DNA of 64,000 bases from Adhaeretor mobilis. Its GTDB lineage: Bacteria; Planctomycetota; Planctomycetia; Pirellulales; Lacipirellulaceae. The notes below the pieces were generated by a model. The model was not told the origin of the DNA, ran no database searches, and worked only from the letters and a program-made list of their open reading frames with translations. Below, piece after piece: positions 33,887 through 41,283 of this stretch. Location of the stretch: contig NZ_CP036263.1 in the NCBI RefSeq assembly GCF_007741515.1, forward strand, positions 5,629,178 through 5,693,177. The letters are read 5' to 3'. Position 1 is the stretch's first letter. Every line of letters begins with the position of its first letter. A program made the translations under genes and the position numbers.

Positions 33887-34483
33887 ATGGCAGATAGCTA
33901 TGACGACGCCTTGAGGTATCGGGCCGTGAAGTTATTCACGGAGGGCGACTTCGATTCTGCAATTACTTTGTTTGACGAGTTGGTGCAGAACACTGATGAT
34001 GCCTGGGATTGTTCGTGGCGTGCTAACACTCTTCTACTGCTTGGGCGATACGAAGAGTCACACACGACGTATTTGCGAGTACTTGAAACGCATCCCGATG
34101 ATATTTCAACATTGCAACATCTAGCCTACATACTTGCGGCTTGTCCTTTCTCAAATTTGCGAGATGGGAACAAAGCGGTTGAGTATGCCACCAGAGCCTG
34201 TGACTTAACAGCCTGGAAAAACTGGGCATCGCTGTCCGTCCTAGCAGCGGCATACGCCGAACTCTCGGATTGGACTAAAGCCCAATTGTACGCGAAACAA
34301 GCCCTAGGAGTCGCCCCAGGCGAAGAAAAGAATAACCAAGAGTCGGCCATTCAGCTCTACGACAACCAGAAACTATTTCGAGCAAGCCCTGAGCGAGACA
34401 GAGCAAGACTTCGTTCTCGTCTATGCCAGTGGAAGGTCCCTTCTTATGGGGGCGACAATGCCGACACACCGAACGATAAGTGA
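33887..34483 (+). CDS. Tetratricopeptide-repeat protein in island
   Basis: 198 residues, soluble. TPR-like units: ALRYRAVKLFTEGDFDSAIT, CSWRANTLLLLGRYEESHTT, LSVLAAAYAELSDWTKAQLY AK. Start at ATG 33887 (MADSYDDALRY), since the longer frame upstream (to 33770) is not protein-like. Base composition looks more AT-rich and codon use less biased than the neighbouring housekeeping genes, as expected for acquired DNA. Binding partner unknown. Confidence 0.75.
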   Translation: MADSYDDALRYRAVKLFTEGDFDSAITLFDELVQNTDDAWDCSWRANTLLLLGRYEESHTTYLRVLETHPDDISTLQHLAYILAACPFSNLRDGNKAVEYATRACDLTAWKNWASLSVLAAAYAELSDWTKAQLYAKQALGVAPGEEKNNQESAIQLYDNQKLFRASPERDRARLRSRLCQWKVPSYGGDNADTPNDK

Positions 34484-34717
34484 AGATAATTATGGGAGTG
34501 CACATCCACCGAACGAAGAAATGGTGGCTCAATAGCTTACAGCGGCGCGCTCAATTTGCACCGGAATCGTAGCTTCCAACCAGCATCTGCATGAAACTTC
34601 GACGCGTCAGCCGATGAAGCGAATGGCACCTAGTTTTTCGTAAAGCACTACGAGAAAATGAGTTAACCACATATCCTATAGTGAATAAGTTCCATCAAAG
34701 GGCAGCAGAAAACTTCG

Positions 34718-34999
34718 ATGCGATTTTCAAAAAAACTTGCTCTACTATTCAGGAAGCCCAGACAGCATCTGGCTGCAATCGATAAAGCACGCGAGTTCTT
34801 CCAAGATAATTGTAACCGAGAAGACCATCGTTCGATGGCAAAGGTTATCGCTACCACAGACGACGGCTTTATTGTCCGACTTTGTTTTGGCCACACCAAG
34901 CCACCCAGTCGTGCGTATTTCAAAATTCATGAATCTGGGGCCGTCGACGAACTTGAATTTGAGCAAGTACGTCAATATGGTGAGCGTCCTTGGCGGTAG
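34718..34999 (+). CDS. Hypothetical 93-residue protein in island
   Basis: MRFSKKLALLFRKPRQHLAA begins a basic N-terminal segment; the second half VIATTDDGFIVRLCFGHTKP, SRAYFKIHESGAVDELEFEQ has the look of a small alpha/beta domain and ends GERPWR. No family recognised with confidence. A second overlapping frame (34737) is less protein-like. Same orientation as the TPR gene, 235 bases after it. Confidence 0.5.
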   Translation: MRFSKKLALLFRKPRQHLAAIDKAREFFQDNCNREDHRSMAKVIATTDDGFIVRLCFGHTKPPSRAYFKIHESGAVDELEFEQVRQYGERPWR

Positions 35000-35172
35000 C
35001 TCAATGACATAGCCCGCCCGGCAGTACGGACTGAAGCTACGACGCGTCGGACACAGGTTCGCTAACGTGCGTCGGCGAGTATGCCCGAAGCACCTTAGGG
35101 ATATATGGCTTCGTGCGTTCGGCGAGAAACGCCGAGGCAGATTGGCGACATTCGAAATCACCCGCAAAGTGA
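35000..35172. other. Gap before repeat B, no gene
   Basis: No reading frame, attC-like site or hairpin could be supported between the 93-residue gene and end repeat B. Confidence 0.35.
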
Positions 35173-35252
35173 CAGAGGTTGTCCAAACCGCTGTCAGTTT
35201 GGGTAGCAAGTTATCTAACCCCTGTGTGACCCACCTGAGTGCCGTAACGTGC
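35173..35252 (+). repeat. End repeat B, copy 2
   Basis: TTGTCCAAACCGCTGTCAGT, then GTTATCTAACCCCTGTGTGA; matches the minus strand of 16151-16231 along its whole length with scattered differences. Confidence 0.7.
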
Positions 35253-35284
35253 AAGATCACACCGACGTGGGCGGCACCTCGACT

Positions 35285-35368
35285 AGCCGCGACCTAACAA
35301 CTCGCCGGAGAATAGAAGAAAGACAACCTGGATGAGTAGGTGCCCGGCGGCTCAGTGAACCGCGGCTA
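35285..35368. repeat. Paired inverted REPs (BIME-like), copy 2
   Basis: AGCCGCGACCTAACAACTCG then CCGGAG (35285-35310) and the inverted partner CGGCGGCTCAGTGAACCGCG (from 35345). Same orientation and spacer as copy 1 at 33365-33446. Confidence 0.72.
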
Positions 35369-35394
35369 GGTGCGATTCCACACGCAACCCTGCA

Positions 35395-36165
35395 TCAGGT
35401 GGCAGCTTCCACCGCTGCGATGGCCTCTTTCTCGACTGCTTGGCGCTCCTCGTCGTTCGCAGGCATCGGTAGCACTGCCGTGGGACCAGCCAGCACTAAC
35501 TTCGACGCCACAGTATCTGCCGGCAACTCACCAAGCCAAATTACGAGCTTTGCTCGTGGCTGCTGAGGGTCGTAGTGTAAAACCCTTACATCGGGACATG
35601 CCTTGCCCAGCTTGCCTGCGAGAATCCGCACAGCTTCCTTGCTCTCAGAACCAACTGCGATGCTATTCTCCGCGTTCTTCAAGTGAGCTAGTAACCCGGT
35701 AACTGTCCAGTCGCTGCTCGGATGGCGCATCCAGGGGGCTACCTCCGCGGCCGGTTCCAACACAAACCGCCGAAACGACATCCTAGGGTGCGGCACCTGG
35801 AGCCCTTCGCTTTCGGGCCCCCCACCGCATGCGGTTTCGCCGTCAATTTGCTCAGCATCATAGAGCAGCAAATCCAGATCAAGCGTTCTCGCCTGCCAGC
35901 GCTCCACACGCTTGCGATTGGCAGCCGCCTCGATAGCGTGCAGCTCTTCAAGCAGCTTCGAGGGCGGGAGAGACGTACTGAGCAACGCAGCCGCGTTAAG
36001 AAACTCCCCCTGCCCCGTCGGGCCCCCAATGGGCCGAGTGGCGTGCAACCGACTGCGAACGCGAAGTTGCGTGCCTGGGATTTGCGTGAGCGCTAGGAAC
36101 GCCTCTGAGAGCGTCTGATCGCGTTCGCCAAGATTCGCGCCAAGTGCAATCAGTGCGTTCGCCAT
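35395..36165 (-). CDS. folK: HPPK (2-amino-4-hydroxy-6-hydroxymethyldihydropteridine diphosphokinase) with C-terminal extension
   Basis: Transfers pyrophosphate from ATP to the pterin in folate synthesis. 256 residues; standard HPPK is about 160. MANALIALGANLGERDQTL, RPIGGPTGQGEFLNAAALL, RVERWQARTLDLDLLLYDAE (substrate- and Mg-binding Asp pair) and PHPRMSFRRFVLEPAAEVAP mark the HPPK domain (1-145). Residues about 165-256 form an extra alpha/beta domain (SIAVGSESKEAVRILAGKLG, ARAKLVIWLGELPAD) of unknown function. Starts 48 bases downstream of an unrelated minus-strand terminator. Confidence 0.92.
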   Translation of the reverse strand: MANALIALGANLGERDQTLSEAFLALTQIPGTQLRVRSRLHATRPIGGPTGQGEFLNAAALLSTSLPPSKLLEELHAIEAAANRKRVERWQARTLDLDLLLYDAEQIDGETACGGGPESEGLQVPHPRMSFRRFVLEPAAEVAPWMRHPSSDWTVTGLLAHLKNAENSIAVGSESKEAVRILAGKLGKACPDVRVLHYDPQQPRAKLVIWLGELPADTVASKLVLAGPTAVLPMPANDEERQAVEKEAIAAVEAAT

Positions 36166-36212
36166 CGGCTGCTCTAAAGCTCACAGCTAAAAGCCAACAG
36201 CTGATAGCCTTC

Positions 36213-36256
36213 AAAAAAATGGAGGGGCCTGAGGACATCGTGTCCCAGACCCCTCC
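36213..36256 (-). terminator. Rho-independent terminator, minus strand, upstream of folK
   Basis: Minus strand GGAGGGGTCTGGGAC, short loop, GTCCTCAGGCCCCTCC, then ATTTTTTT. A canonical terminator placed before folK, so it must end a transcript arising above 36256. No protein gene is recognised there. A tandem 14-mer CCGTTCAAAAACAT (about 36267-36294) lies just upstream of it. Confidence 0.75.
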
Positions 36257-37200
36257 AATGCGAATCCGTTCAAAAACATCCGTTCAAAAACATCGGGGGA
36301 CTACCCTGTCGCGAGACCCCAAGCAATGAAGCAAGAGAGAATGCCGTACGCTGCATCCGTACTGTTGACGCCCCTTTGTAAAAAATGTCTCCAACAATTC
36401 AGACGGTGGTTGACGGGACCAACCCGCACAAGTGCTTATTCTTAATTCGCTATTTCTTGGTTCGCTTACTGCTTCACAACAGCTAGCCATCGTAGCTCTC
36501 AGACCAGTCAACGGGAAGACGGTCCGCAAGAGGGACCGCCACAATTAAATTAGACCCATGAGCACGCAACTTGAGACGCTAACGCCAACAGCCGAGCAAA
36601 CTTCGGAGGTGAAACATCGCAGGTGAAACATCGATACGGAACTTCGTTCGATTCAGAAACAAGAGGACAGCCTGCATGCAGCTTAGATGGAGGCAAATAC
36701 GCGGTCACATTGTGTATGATCCCGATATGTGTTGATTGGATGCGGGTTACACAAGTTGCGATGCCCACTCAATCAATACCCTACCACTCTAACTTTGCGG
36801 CCTGCCCCACCAACACATCGCGACTAGTTCGTTGCGACTCCTAAATCTGCCATGCAAAGCGGAAGAGCATTATTGCAGGGCGATTTCTTGGCCGTCGCTC
36901 GCGAAGTAGATTATTTGCAAAAGAACCCCCGAGTTCTTTACCCGGGTTTTCGTCCGTTGGTCTCTCTTGAATCATCAACTCGACTGTTGCCCATTCTTGT
37001 GATCTGAACGAATATGTCAACCACGCTTCGCGACGACGACAACACAAAATCAAAATTTGTTTCGTGCAAGGTTTTTGTTGGCAGAAAAATTGAAAAAATG
37101 ATTCGGCAATTTATACAGCAATTTCGTTGCTGCTTGACGTTCTCTTGGCCCGGTTTGTAGCGCATCGGCGCTTCACTCGCTTCCCTCTATAAGGGGCGAC
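36257..37200. other. 945-bp gap with probable untranslated transcript
   Basis: No protein gene is supported. The strong minus-strand terminator at its left end and the hairpin CGGTCC-GCAAGA-GGGACCG (about 36520-36538) suggest a small non-coding RNA or leader on the minus strand. Known RNAs (tmRNA, RNase P, SRP, 6S) were looked for by conserved motif and not recognised. A 14-bp tandem duplication AGGTGAAACATCG(C/A) is at about 36606-36633. The right end carries TTGACG at 37134, a possible -35 of the hemDE promoter. Confidence 0.35.
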
Positions 37201-37277
37201 AGCTAGCATGAAATCTGCGATGCACGACTCGCCGGAAAATACTGAGAACGACTCTAGCAATAACTCAACGAACAAGC

Positions 37278-39200
37278 ATGCCCCCCCCCCCCCCCCAACA
37301 AAACTTCCAACAACGTTGTATCGTCGCTCTTGAGAGCCGTCGCGCTGAAGATACGCAACGCATGATCGAGCGATTCGAGGGGCGCGCCTTCGTCAGCCCC
37401 TCGATGCGTGAAGCCCCCGTCGAAGCCGAAGGGCCACTTGTCGACTTTGCCCATCGGCTTATCACCGGGCAAGTCGATGTGATGATCCTACTCACCGGTG
37501 TCGGCACACGGCAGTTTATTGAGCGCGTCGAATCTCGCGTCGATCGCGAGCGCCTGGTGAACGCGCTCGCCGACATCCAAACCGTCGCCCGCGGCCCAAA
37601 GCCACAAGCCGCACTACGCGAACTGGGCATCTCCGCTACAATCGTGGTGCCCGAACCCAACACCTGGCGGGAGATTCTCGAAACGCTCGACAAGCGACTG
37701 CCGGTCACCAATCTCAACGTCGCCATCCAAGAATACGGCATCCCGAACATTAGTCTCACCGCCGGTTTGGAAGCGCGCGGCGCAACCGTCGAAGCCGTGA
37801 AAATCTATCGCTGGGAACTCCCTACCGACCTGGGACCACTCAAACAAAACGTGCAACGTCTCGCTCAAGGCGAAGTCGATTTGGCACTGTTCACTTCCGG
37901 CCAGCAGGTGGTGCATCTACTGGAAATCGCGCAGCAACTCGATCTAGAAGCGGAAGTGCGCAAGGCATTTCAACAAACCGTGGTCGCATCGATTGGCCCT
38001 ACCACGAGTGAAGCACTGCGCGATCGAGAATTGCCGGTCGACTTTGAGCCATCGCATCCGAAGCTAGGGCATTTGATCTCAGAATCAGCAGAAGCCTCGG
38101 CAGAGTTGATCGCGCGAAAGAATCGTGTGCAATGCGCGACCGCAAACCAGCAAGCAAATCGGAGTGCCCCTTGGTATGACAGCCCGTTCATGAAAGCGTG
38201 CCGGCGCGAACCGGTTCCCTACACGCCGGTGTGGTTGATGCGCCAGGCGGGGCGCTACATGAGTGAGTATCGCGAAGTCCGTGCGAAGACCACCTTCCTC
38301 GAGCTTTGCAAGAATCCTAAACTTTGCAGCGAAGTCATGTGTACCGCCGTCGACAAACTGGGCGTCGACGCGGCCATTATCTTCAGCGACTTGCTGCCCA
38401 TCCTTGAGCCGATGGGCTTCGATCTAGAATTCACCCCCGGCGATGGCCCTCAGATTCACAACCCGGTGCGCACCGCAGGCGATCTCAGTCGCGTTGTCGA
38501 GCTGGAAAACCTCGATTCGCTTGACTTTGTGTTCGAAACCGTCTCGCAAACTCGGACCGACTTACCTGAAGATTTGCCGCTCATCGGTTTCGCCGGCGCG
38601 CCATTCACCCTCGCCAGCTACGCCATCGAGGGAGGCTCCAGCCGCAGCTTCCTGCACACGAAAAAGCTCATGTACACCGACTCCGCCAGTTGGAATGAAC
38701 TATTGGGGCGCCTCTCGCGTTCGATCACGCGCTACCTAAACGCCCAGATCGCCGCCGGTGCCCAAGTAGTACAACTATTCGACAGCTGGGTCGGTTGCCT
38801 AGGCCCGCACGACTACCGCACGTATGTCATGCCGCATGTCAGCTCGATCATCGCCGGCATTACGCCCGGCACGCCGGTGATTCACTTCGGCACCGGCAAC
38901 CCGACCTTGCTGCCACTTCAAGCGGAAGCTGGTGGCGACGTAATCGGCGTAGACTGGCGCATCGACTTGGCCGACGCCTGGAAACGCATCGGCTACGACC
39001 ACGCCGTGCAAGGCAACCTCGACCCGCTCACACTACTGGCCGACGAAGAAACGCTCCGCGAGCGCGTGCAAGGTGTCCTCACTGCGGCGGACAACCGTCC
39101 AGGCCATATCTTTAATCTGGGCCACGGCGTGCTCAAGCAAACGCCCGTGGAGAATGCCCAGGCGGTGGTGAAACTGGTACAGGAGTTGAGCAAGCGGTAG
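37278..39200 (+). CDS. HemD-HemE fusion: uroporphyrinogen-III synthase and uroporphyrinogen decarboxylase
   Basis: 640 residues covering two successive heme-pathway steps. Residues about 8-275 are a HemD domain (CIVALESRRAEDTQRMIERF, VMILLTGVGTRQFIERV, VDLALFTSGQQVVHLLE, ASIGPTTSEALRDRELPVDF). Residues about 295-640 are a complete HemE: PVWLMRQAGRYMSEYREVR, AAIIFSDLLPILEPMGFDLE, GFAGAPFTLASYAIEGG, FDSWVGCLGPHDY, FNLGHGVLKQTP. The present start ATG 37278 leads directly into a 16-C tract (five Pro) and has no ribosome site. ATG 37208, after AAGGGG, is out of frame but would join with 15 or 18 C. Confidence 0.92.
   Translation: MPPPPPQQNFQQRCIVALESRRAEDTQRMIERFEGRAFVSPSMREAPVEAEGPLVDFAHRLITGQVDVMILLTGVGTRQFIERVESRVDRERLVNALADIQTVARGPKPQAALRELGISATIVVPEPNTWREILETLDKRLPVTNLNVAIQEYGIPNISLTAGLEARGATVEAVKIYRWELPTDLGPLKQNVQRLAQGEVDLALFTSGQQVVHLLEIAQQLDLEAEVRKAFQQTVVASIGPTTSEALRDRELPVDFEPSHPKLGHLISESAEASAELIARKNRVQCATANQQANRSAPWYDSPFMKACRREPVPYTPVWLMRQAGRYMSEYREVRAKTTFLELCKNPKLCSEVMCTAVDKLGVDAAIIFSDLLPILEPMGFDLEFTPGDGPQIHNPVRTAGDLSRVVELENLDSLDFVFETVSQTRTDLPEDLPLIGFAGAPFTLASYAIEGGSSRSFLHTKKLMYTDSASWNELLGRLSRSITRYLNAQIAAGAQVVQLFDSWVGCLGPHDYRTYVMPHVSSIIAGITPGTPVIHFGTGNPTLLPLQAEAGGDVIGVDWRIDLADAWKRIGYDHAVQGNLDPLTLLADEETLRERVQGVLTAADNRPGHIFNLGHGVLKQTPVENAQAVVKLVQELSKR
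37281..37296 (+). repeat. 16-C homopolymer at the start of hemDE
   Basis: An uninterrupted run of 16 cytosines immediately after the ATG at 37278. Gain or loss of single C residues would switch which start codon (37208 or 37278) feeds the HemD-HemE frame. Such tracts are prone both to replication slippage and to sequencing error. Confidence 0.9.
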
Positions 39201-39202
39201 GG

Positions 39203-39494
39203 TTAGCGATGTTTCCAATGAGCTGGTTCTCGCGAAGTGTGCGAGATCGAAATGACGATGATCTCGCTTCTCACCACTTTGTAGATAATACGAAACGGAA
39301 ATCGCTGCATCAGGAAGTAACGATGTACGTCGTCGCACTTGGGGAAACGTTCGGGTGTCCTAGCGATTTGACGGATTGCGTGATCCACGGCGGAGTCGAA
39401 GGCGTCGGCCGCATCCAAGCTACGCTCGGCGTACCAGCAGCAGAGAATCGATGAAATCATTCTCTGCTGCTGAAATAATGATGACTTTAGTCAT
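39203..39494 (-). pseudogene. ParE/RelE-type toxin gene with frameshift
   Basis: The C-terminal 77 residues are a clear ParE-like toxin: WYAERSLDAADAFDSAVDHA, IRQIARTPERFPKCDDVHRY, FLMQRFPFRIIYKVV, VISISHTSREPAHW. The expected N-terminus TKVIIISAAENDFIDSLL is present from ATG 39494, but in another frame; the join lies in a CTG run at 39435-39443. A one-base change would restore VIIISAAENDFIDSLLWYAERS. A shorter frame from ATG 39460 exists but lacks the first strand. Antitoxin gene follows upstream at 39505-39729. Toxin inactivation or a sequence error are both possible. Confidence 0.7.
39435..39472. repeat. 14-bp perfect inverted repeat spanning the ParE frameshift
   Basis: CAGCAGCAGAGAAT (39435-39448) and ATTCTCTGCTGCTG (39459-39472) pair perfectly with a 10-base loop. 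The frameshift falls in one arm. Confidence 0.85.
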
Positions 39495-39504
39495 CAAGAC
39501 CCGC

Positions 39505-39729
39505 CTAGCGTCGGGCACGTTCTCGCACTTCGGCCCAACTGGAGCCGGACATGTCCCCCGCATCAAAAGCGTCGCTACGACGCTTTGCTTCGGCTAGCCA
39601 CGCAGGCGAAGGAGGGGACCAGTCGTCGGGTGAGACGTTAGACAGTAGAGCTGCAACTAGCTGAGCACGCTCCGCGGAAGGAAGCGTTTCAGCAGCTGTG
39701 AGAACGTCTTGATACGAAGCATTGACCAT
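39505..39729 (-). CDS. Addiction-module antitoxin (CHP02574-like)
   Basis: 74 residues, acidic. YQDVLTAAETLPSAERAQLVAALL, then SPAWLAEAKRRSDAFDAGDM and SWAEVRERARR, match the short antitoxin family usually paired with ParE/RelE toxins. It precedes the toxin frame by 10 bases, the usual antitoxin-toxin order. Intact, while the toxin appears frameshifted. Confidence 0.82.
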   Translation of the reverse strand: MVNASYQDVLTAAETLPSAERAQLVAALLSNVSPDDWSPPSPAWLAEAKRRSDAFDAGDMSGSSWAEVRERARR

Positions 39730-39765
39730 GCACTTATTCTAATGGGTAGAGCACATCGATCACAA

Positions 39766-39793
39766 GCAAAAAACCCACGGCTTGCACCGTGGG
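39766..39793 (-). terminator. Rho-independent terminator for the 39887-40132 gene
   Basis: Minus strand CCCACGG TGCAAG CCGTGGG followed by TTTTTT. Clear stem and T tract, 94 bases after the stop codon. Confidence 0.85.
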
Positions 39794-39886
39794 CTCGTTG
39801 TCTCTTCCAATGTTGCGACTTGTCGCTTAGCTGACCTCTTCTCGAAGCAACTTCTGAGAGAGGGCTCTCGGCTAAGCCGCAAGCGG

Positions 39887-40132
39887 TCAGGCTGAAGGCC
39901 GGCTGTAGTACTGATACGCGAGCAGCACTTCGTAGAGGTCGGCGCTCACGGTGACGTCGTCGTCTTCGAAGTCCTCAAGCCAAGTGCGCTTGCTGTTGAA
40001 CGCGTCCGCCAGCATCGGTAGCAGCTTCGCGAGCGAAGAGGTGACTTGGGCTTGACCCTCGTCGTTCTTCGTGAGCTGCGGGGCGGCCGATTCTTCGGGG
40101 CCGCGGAAAATCTTTAGTTGAGGTGCCGACAT
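39887..40132 (-). CDS. Conserved small hypothetical protein
   Basis: 81 residues, acidic, soluble. APQLKIFRGPEESAAPQLTK, SSLAKLLPMLADAFNSKRTW, LEDFEDDDVTVSADLYEVLL, AYQYYSRPSA. No family recognised; the regular composition, a good ribosome site (GAAGGAA) and its own terminator support a real gene. Upstream 420 bases are empty. Confidence 0.65.
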   Translation of the reverse strand: MSAPQLKIFRGPEESAAPQLTKNDEGQAQVTSSLAKLLPMLADAFNSKRTWLEDFEDDDVTVSADLYEVLLAYQYYSRPSA

Positions 40133-40553
40133 GCTTTCGAGTTCCTTCTCGGTTTTCTACGCCACTAGTGACGTTGCGTTGTAATCGCTCACGCTCGGCA
40201 GGAATCCATTCCGTACCGGTCGCTTGCACAGCGCCGCCCTGTCTCCTCGATAGGTATCGGCGTGCCTCGGGCGAAAGCATTGGTCCATTTAGAGAAAAAC
40301 TTCCGTTTAATCCGCTCGCAACTGCTAGCACGGTTGGATTACGCTCGCCCTGGGGGAGCGGTTGCCCAATCGCGAGGGCTTCGCGTACCATGTTTCCAGC
40401 GGCAGCGATGCCTGTGTGCTTACCCAGTCGTATCCAAAGCAGCTAGCTTCAGCCCCTGTTTGCACGACAAGCACGACTTGCCTTTATCGCTGTTCACCAA
40501 CTCCCCCTGCCAACCCATTCTCGCATCCGCCTTCCTCCCTCCGCCTTAATGAC
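40133..40553. other. Divergent intergenic region, no gene
   Basis: About 420 bases between two divergent small genes. Several open frames exist but none shows protein-like composition or a start signal. No repeats recognised. Confidence 0.4.
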
Positions 40554-41033
40554 ATGGATTTTAAACGACGCTTACAAAAGGCTGCCGAGCGCGGTGAGCA
40601 GGCCCGTGAGGAGCGAGCCAAGGAGGCAGCCGCCAAAGCCCTCAGCGAGGAGGAGTACCGCCGCCTGCATTCCAGCTACCGCCTGGAGTTGGCCGACCAC
40701 ATCGAAAGCTGTGTGAAGCAACTGGCCGAAAACTTCCCGGGCTTCAAGTACGAGGCCGTGGTGAGCGAAAAGGGCTGGGGCGCGGCCGTACACCGCGACG
40801 ATCTCTCGCTGAAACGTGGCAAGCGAGACAACCTGTTTAGCCGGCTAGAGCTCACGATCAGCCCGTTCAACAAGTACCACGTGCTCGATCTCGTGGCTAA
40901 AGGAGCGGTTCGCAACAAAGAGAACTTCACGCGCAACCACTTCCAGAAGCTCAACGACGCAGACCTCGACTCATTCCGAGAACTAGTCGAACTGTGGACG
41001 CTCGACTACGCAGAAGAATTTGCTGGGAGTTGA
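40554..41033 (+). CDS. Conserved hypothetical protein with charged N-terminal helix
   Basis: 159 residues. A lysine/glutamate-rich helix (DFKRRLQKAAERGEQAREER) is followed by an alpha/beta domain: HIESCVKQLAENFPGFKYEA, GWGAAVHRDDLSLKRGKRDN, SRLELTISPFNKYHVLDLVA. The ATG at 40554 is preferred; the upstream frame is not protein-like. No family recognised; likely lineage-specific. Confidence 0.75.
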   Translation: MDFKRRLQKAAERGEQAREERAKEAAAKALSEEEYRRLHSSYRLELADHIESCVKQLAENFPGFKYEAVVSEKGWGAAVHRDDLSLKRGKRDNLFSRLELTISPFNKYHVLDLVAKGAVRNKENFTRNHFQKLNDADLDSFRELVELWTLDYAEEFAGS

Positions 41034-41118
41034 GTACAGTTCACTAGTGGAAAGAATTACCAAAGGGGAGTTTGCTCCAAACGCAATTTCGCCAAGCGCA
41101 GTTCCTCCAAACAAAAAT

Positions 41119-41265
41119 AGCCGCGAGCTAACAGCCCGCCGGTGCGCAACCAGGAAGGGATGCCCACGAGCATTGCTTGTTTGTCGTAACCTATTCGGGA
41201 CTGATCGCGCAAGAGGTAGCAAACTCTTGCGGGCGAATCACCGGCAGGCCGTTGGCCCGCGGCTA
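41119..41265. repeat. Paired inverted REPs (BIME-like), copy 3
   Basis: AGCCGCGAGCTAACAGCCCG then CCGGTG (41119-41144) and the inverted partner CCGGCAGGCCGTTGGCCCGC then GGCTA (41241-41265). Same family ends as the REPs at 28881, 33365 and 35285 but different stem bases and a different, longer spacer. Confidence 0.7.
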
Positions 41266-41283
41266 CTTCCCCTACCACATCGC

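Larger units (their letters stand above)
33451..35282 (+). mobile_element. Small gene island between panC and folK, bounded by direct BIME copies
   Basis: Contains end repeat A (33510-33583), a TPR gene, a 93-residue gene and end repeat B (35173-35252), in the same order and orientation as the cassette array at 16.1-20.0 kb. It is flanked by two BIMEs that are direct copies of each other (33365-33446, 35285-35368). panC and folK lie either side, both on the minus strand, suggesting insertion between neighbours. No integrase or transposase lies inside. Confidence 0.55.

Noticed and set aside
34745..35260. Minus-strand frame across the 93-residue gene and repeat B
   Set aside because: It shares a run of residues (VTQGLDNLLPKL) with a frame near 16150 only because both cross repeat B; no protein-like composition elsewhere.
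36257..36560. 6S RNA, tmRNA, RNase P or SRP RNA near folK
   Set aside because: None of the conserved sequence blocks could be found by eye; only an orphan terminator is supported.
36557..36844. Possible gene with a 14-bp tandem duplication causing a frameshift
   Set aside because: Removing one copy would give a 90-residue frame, but the protein sequence has no recognisable features and no ribosome site.
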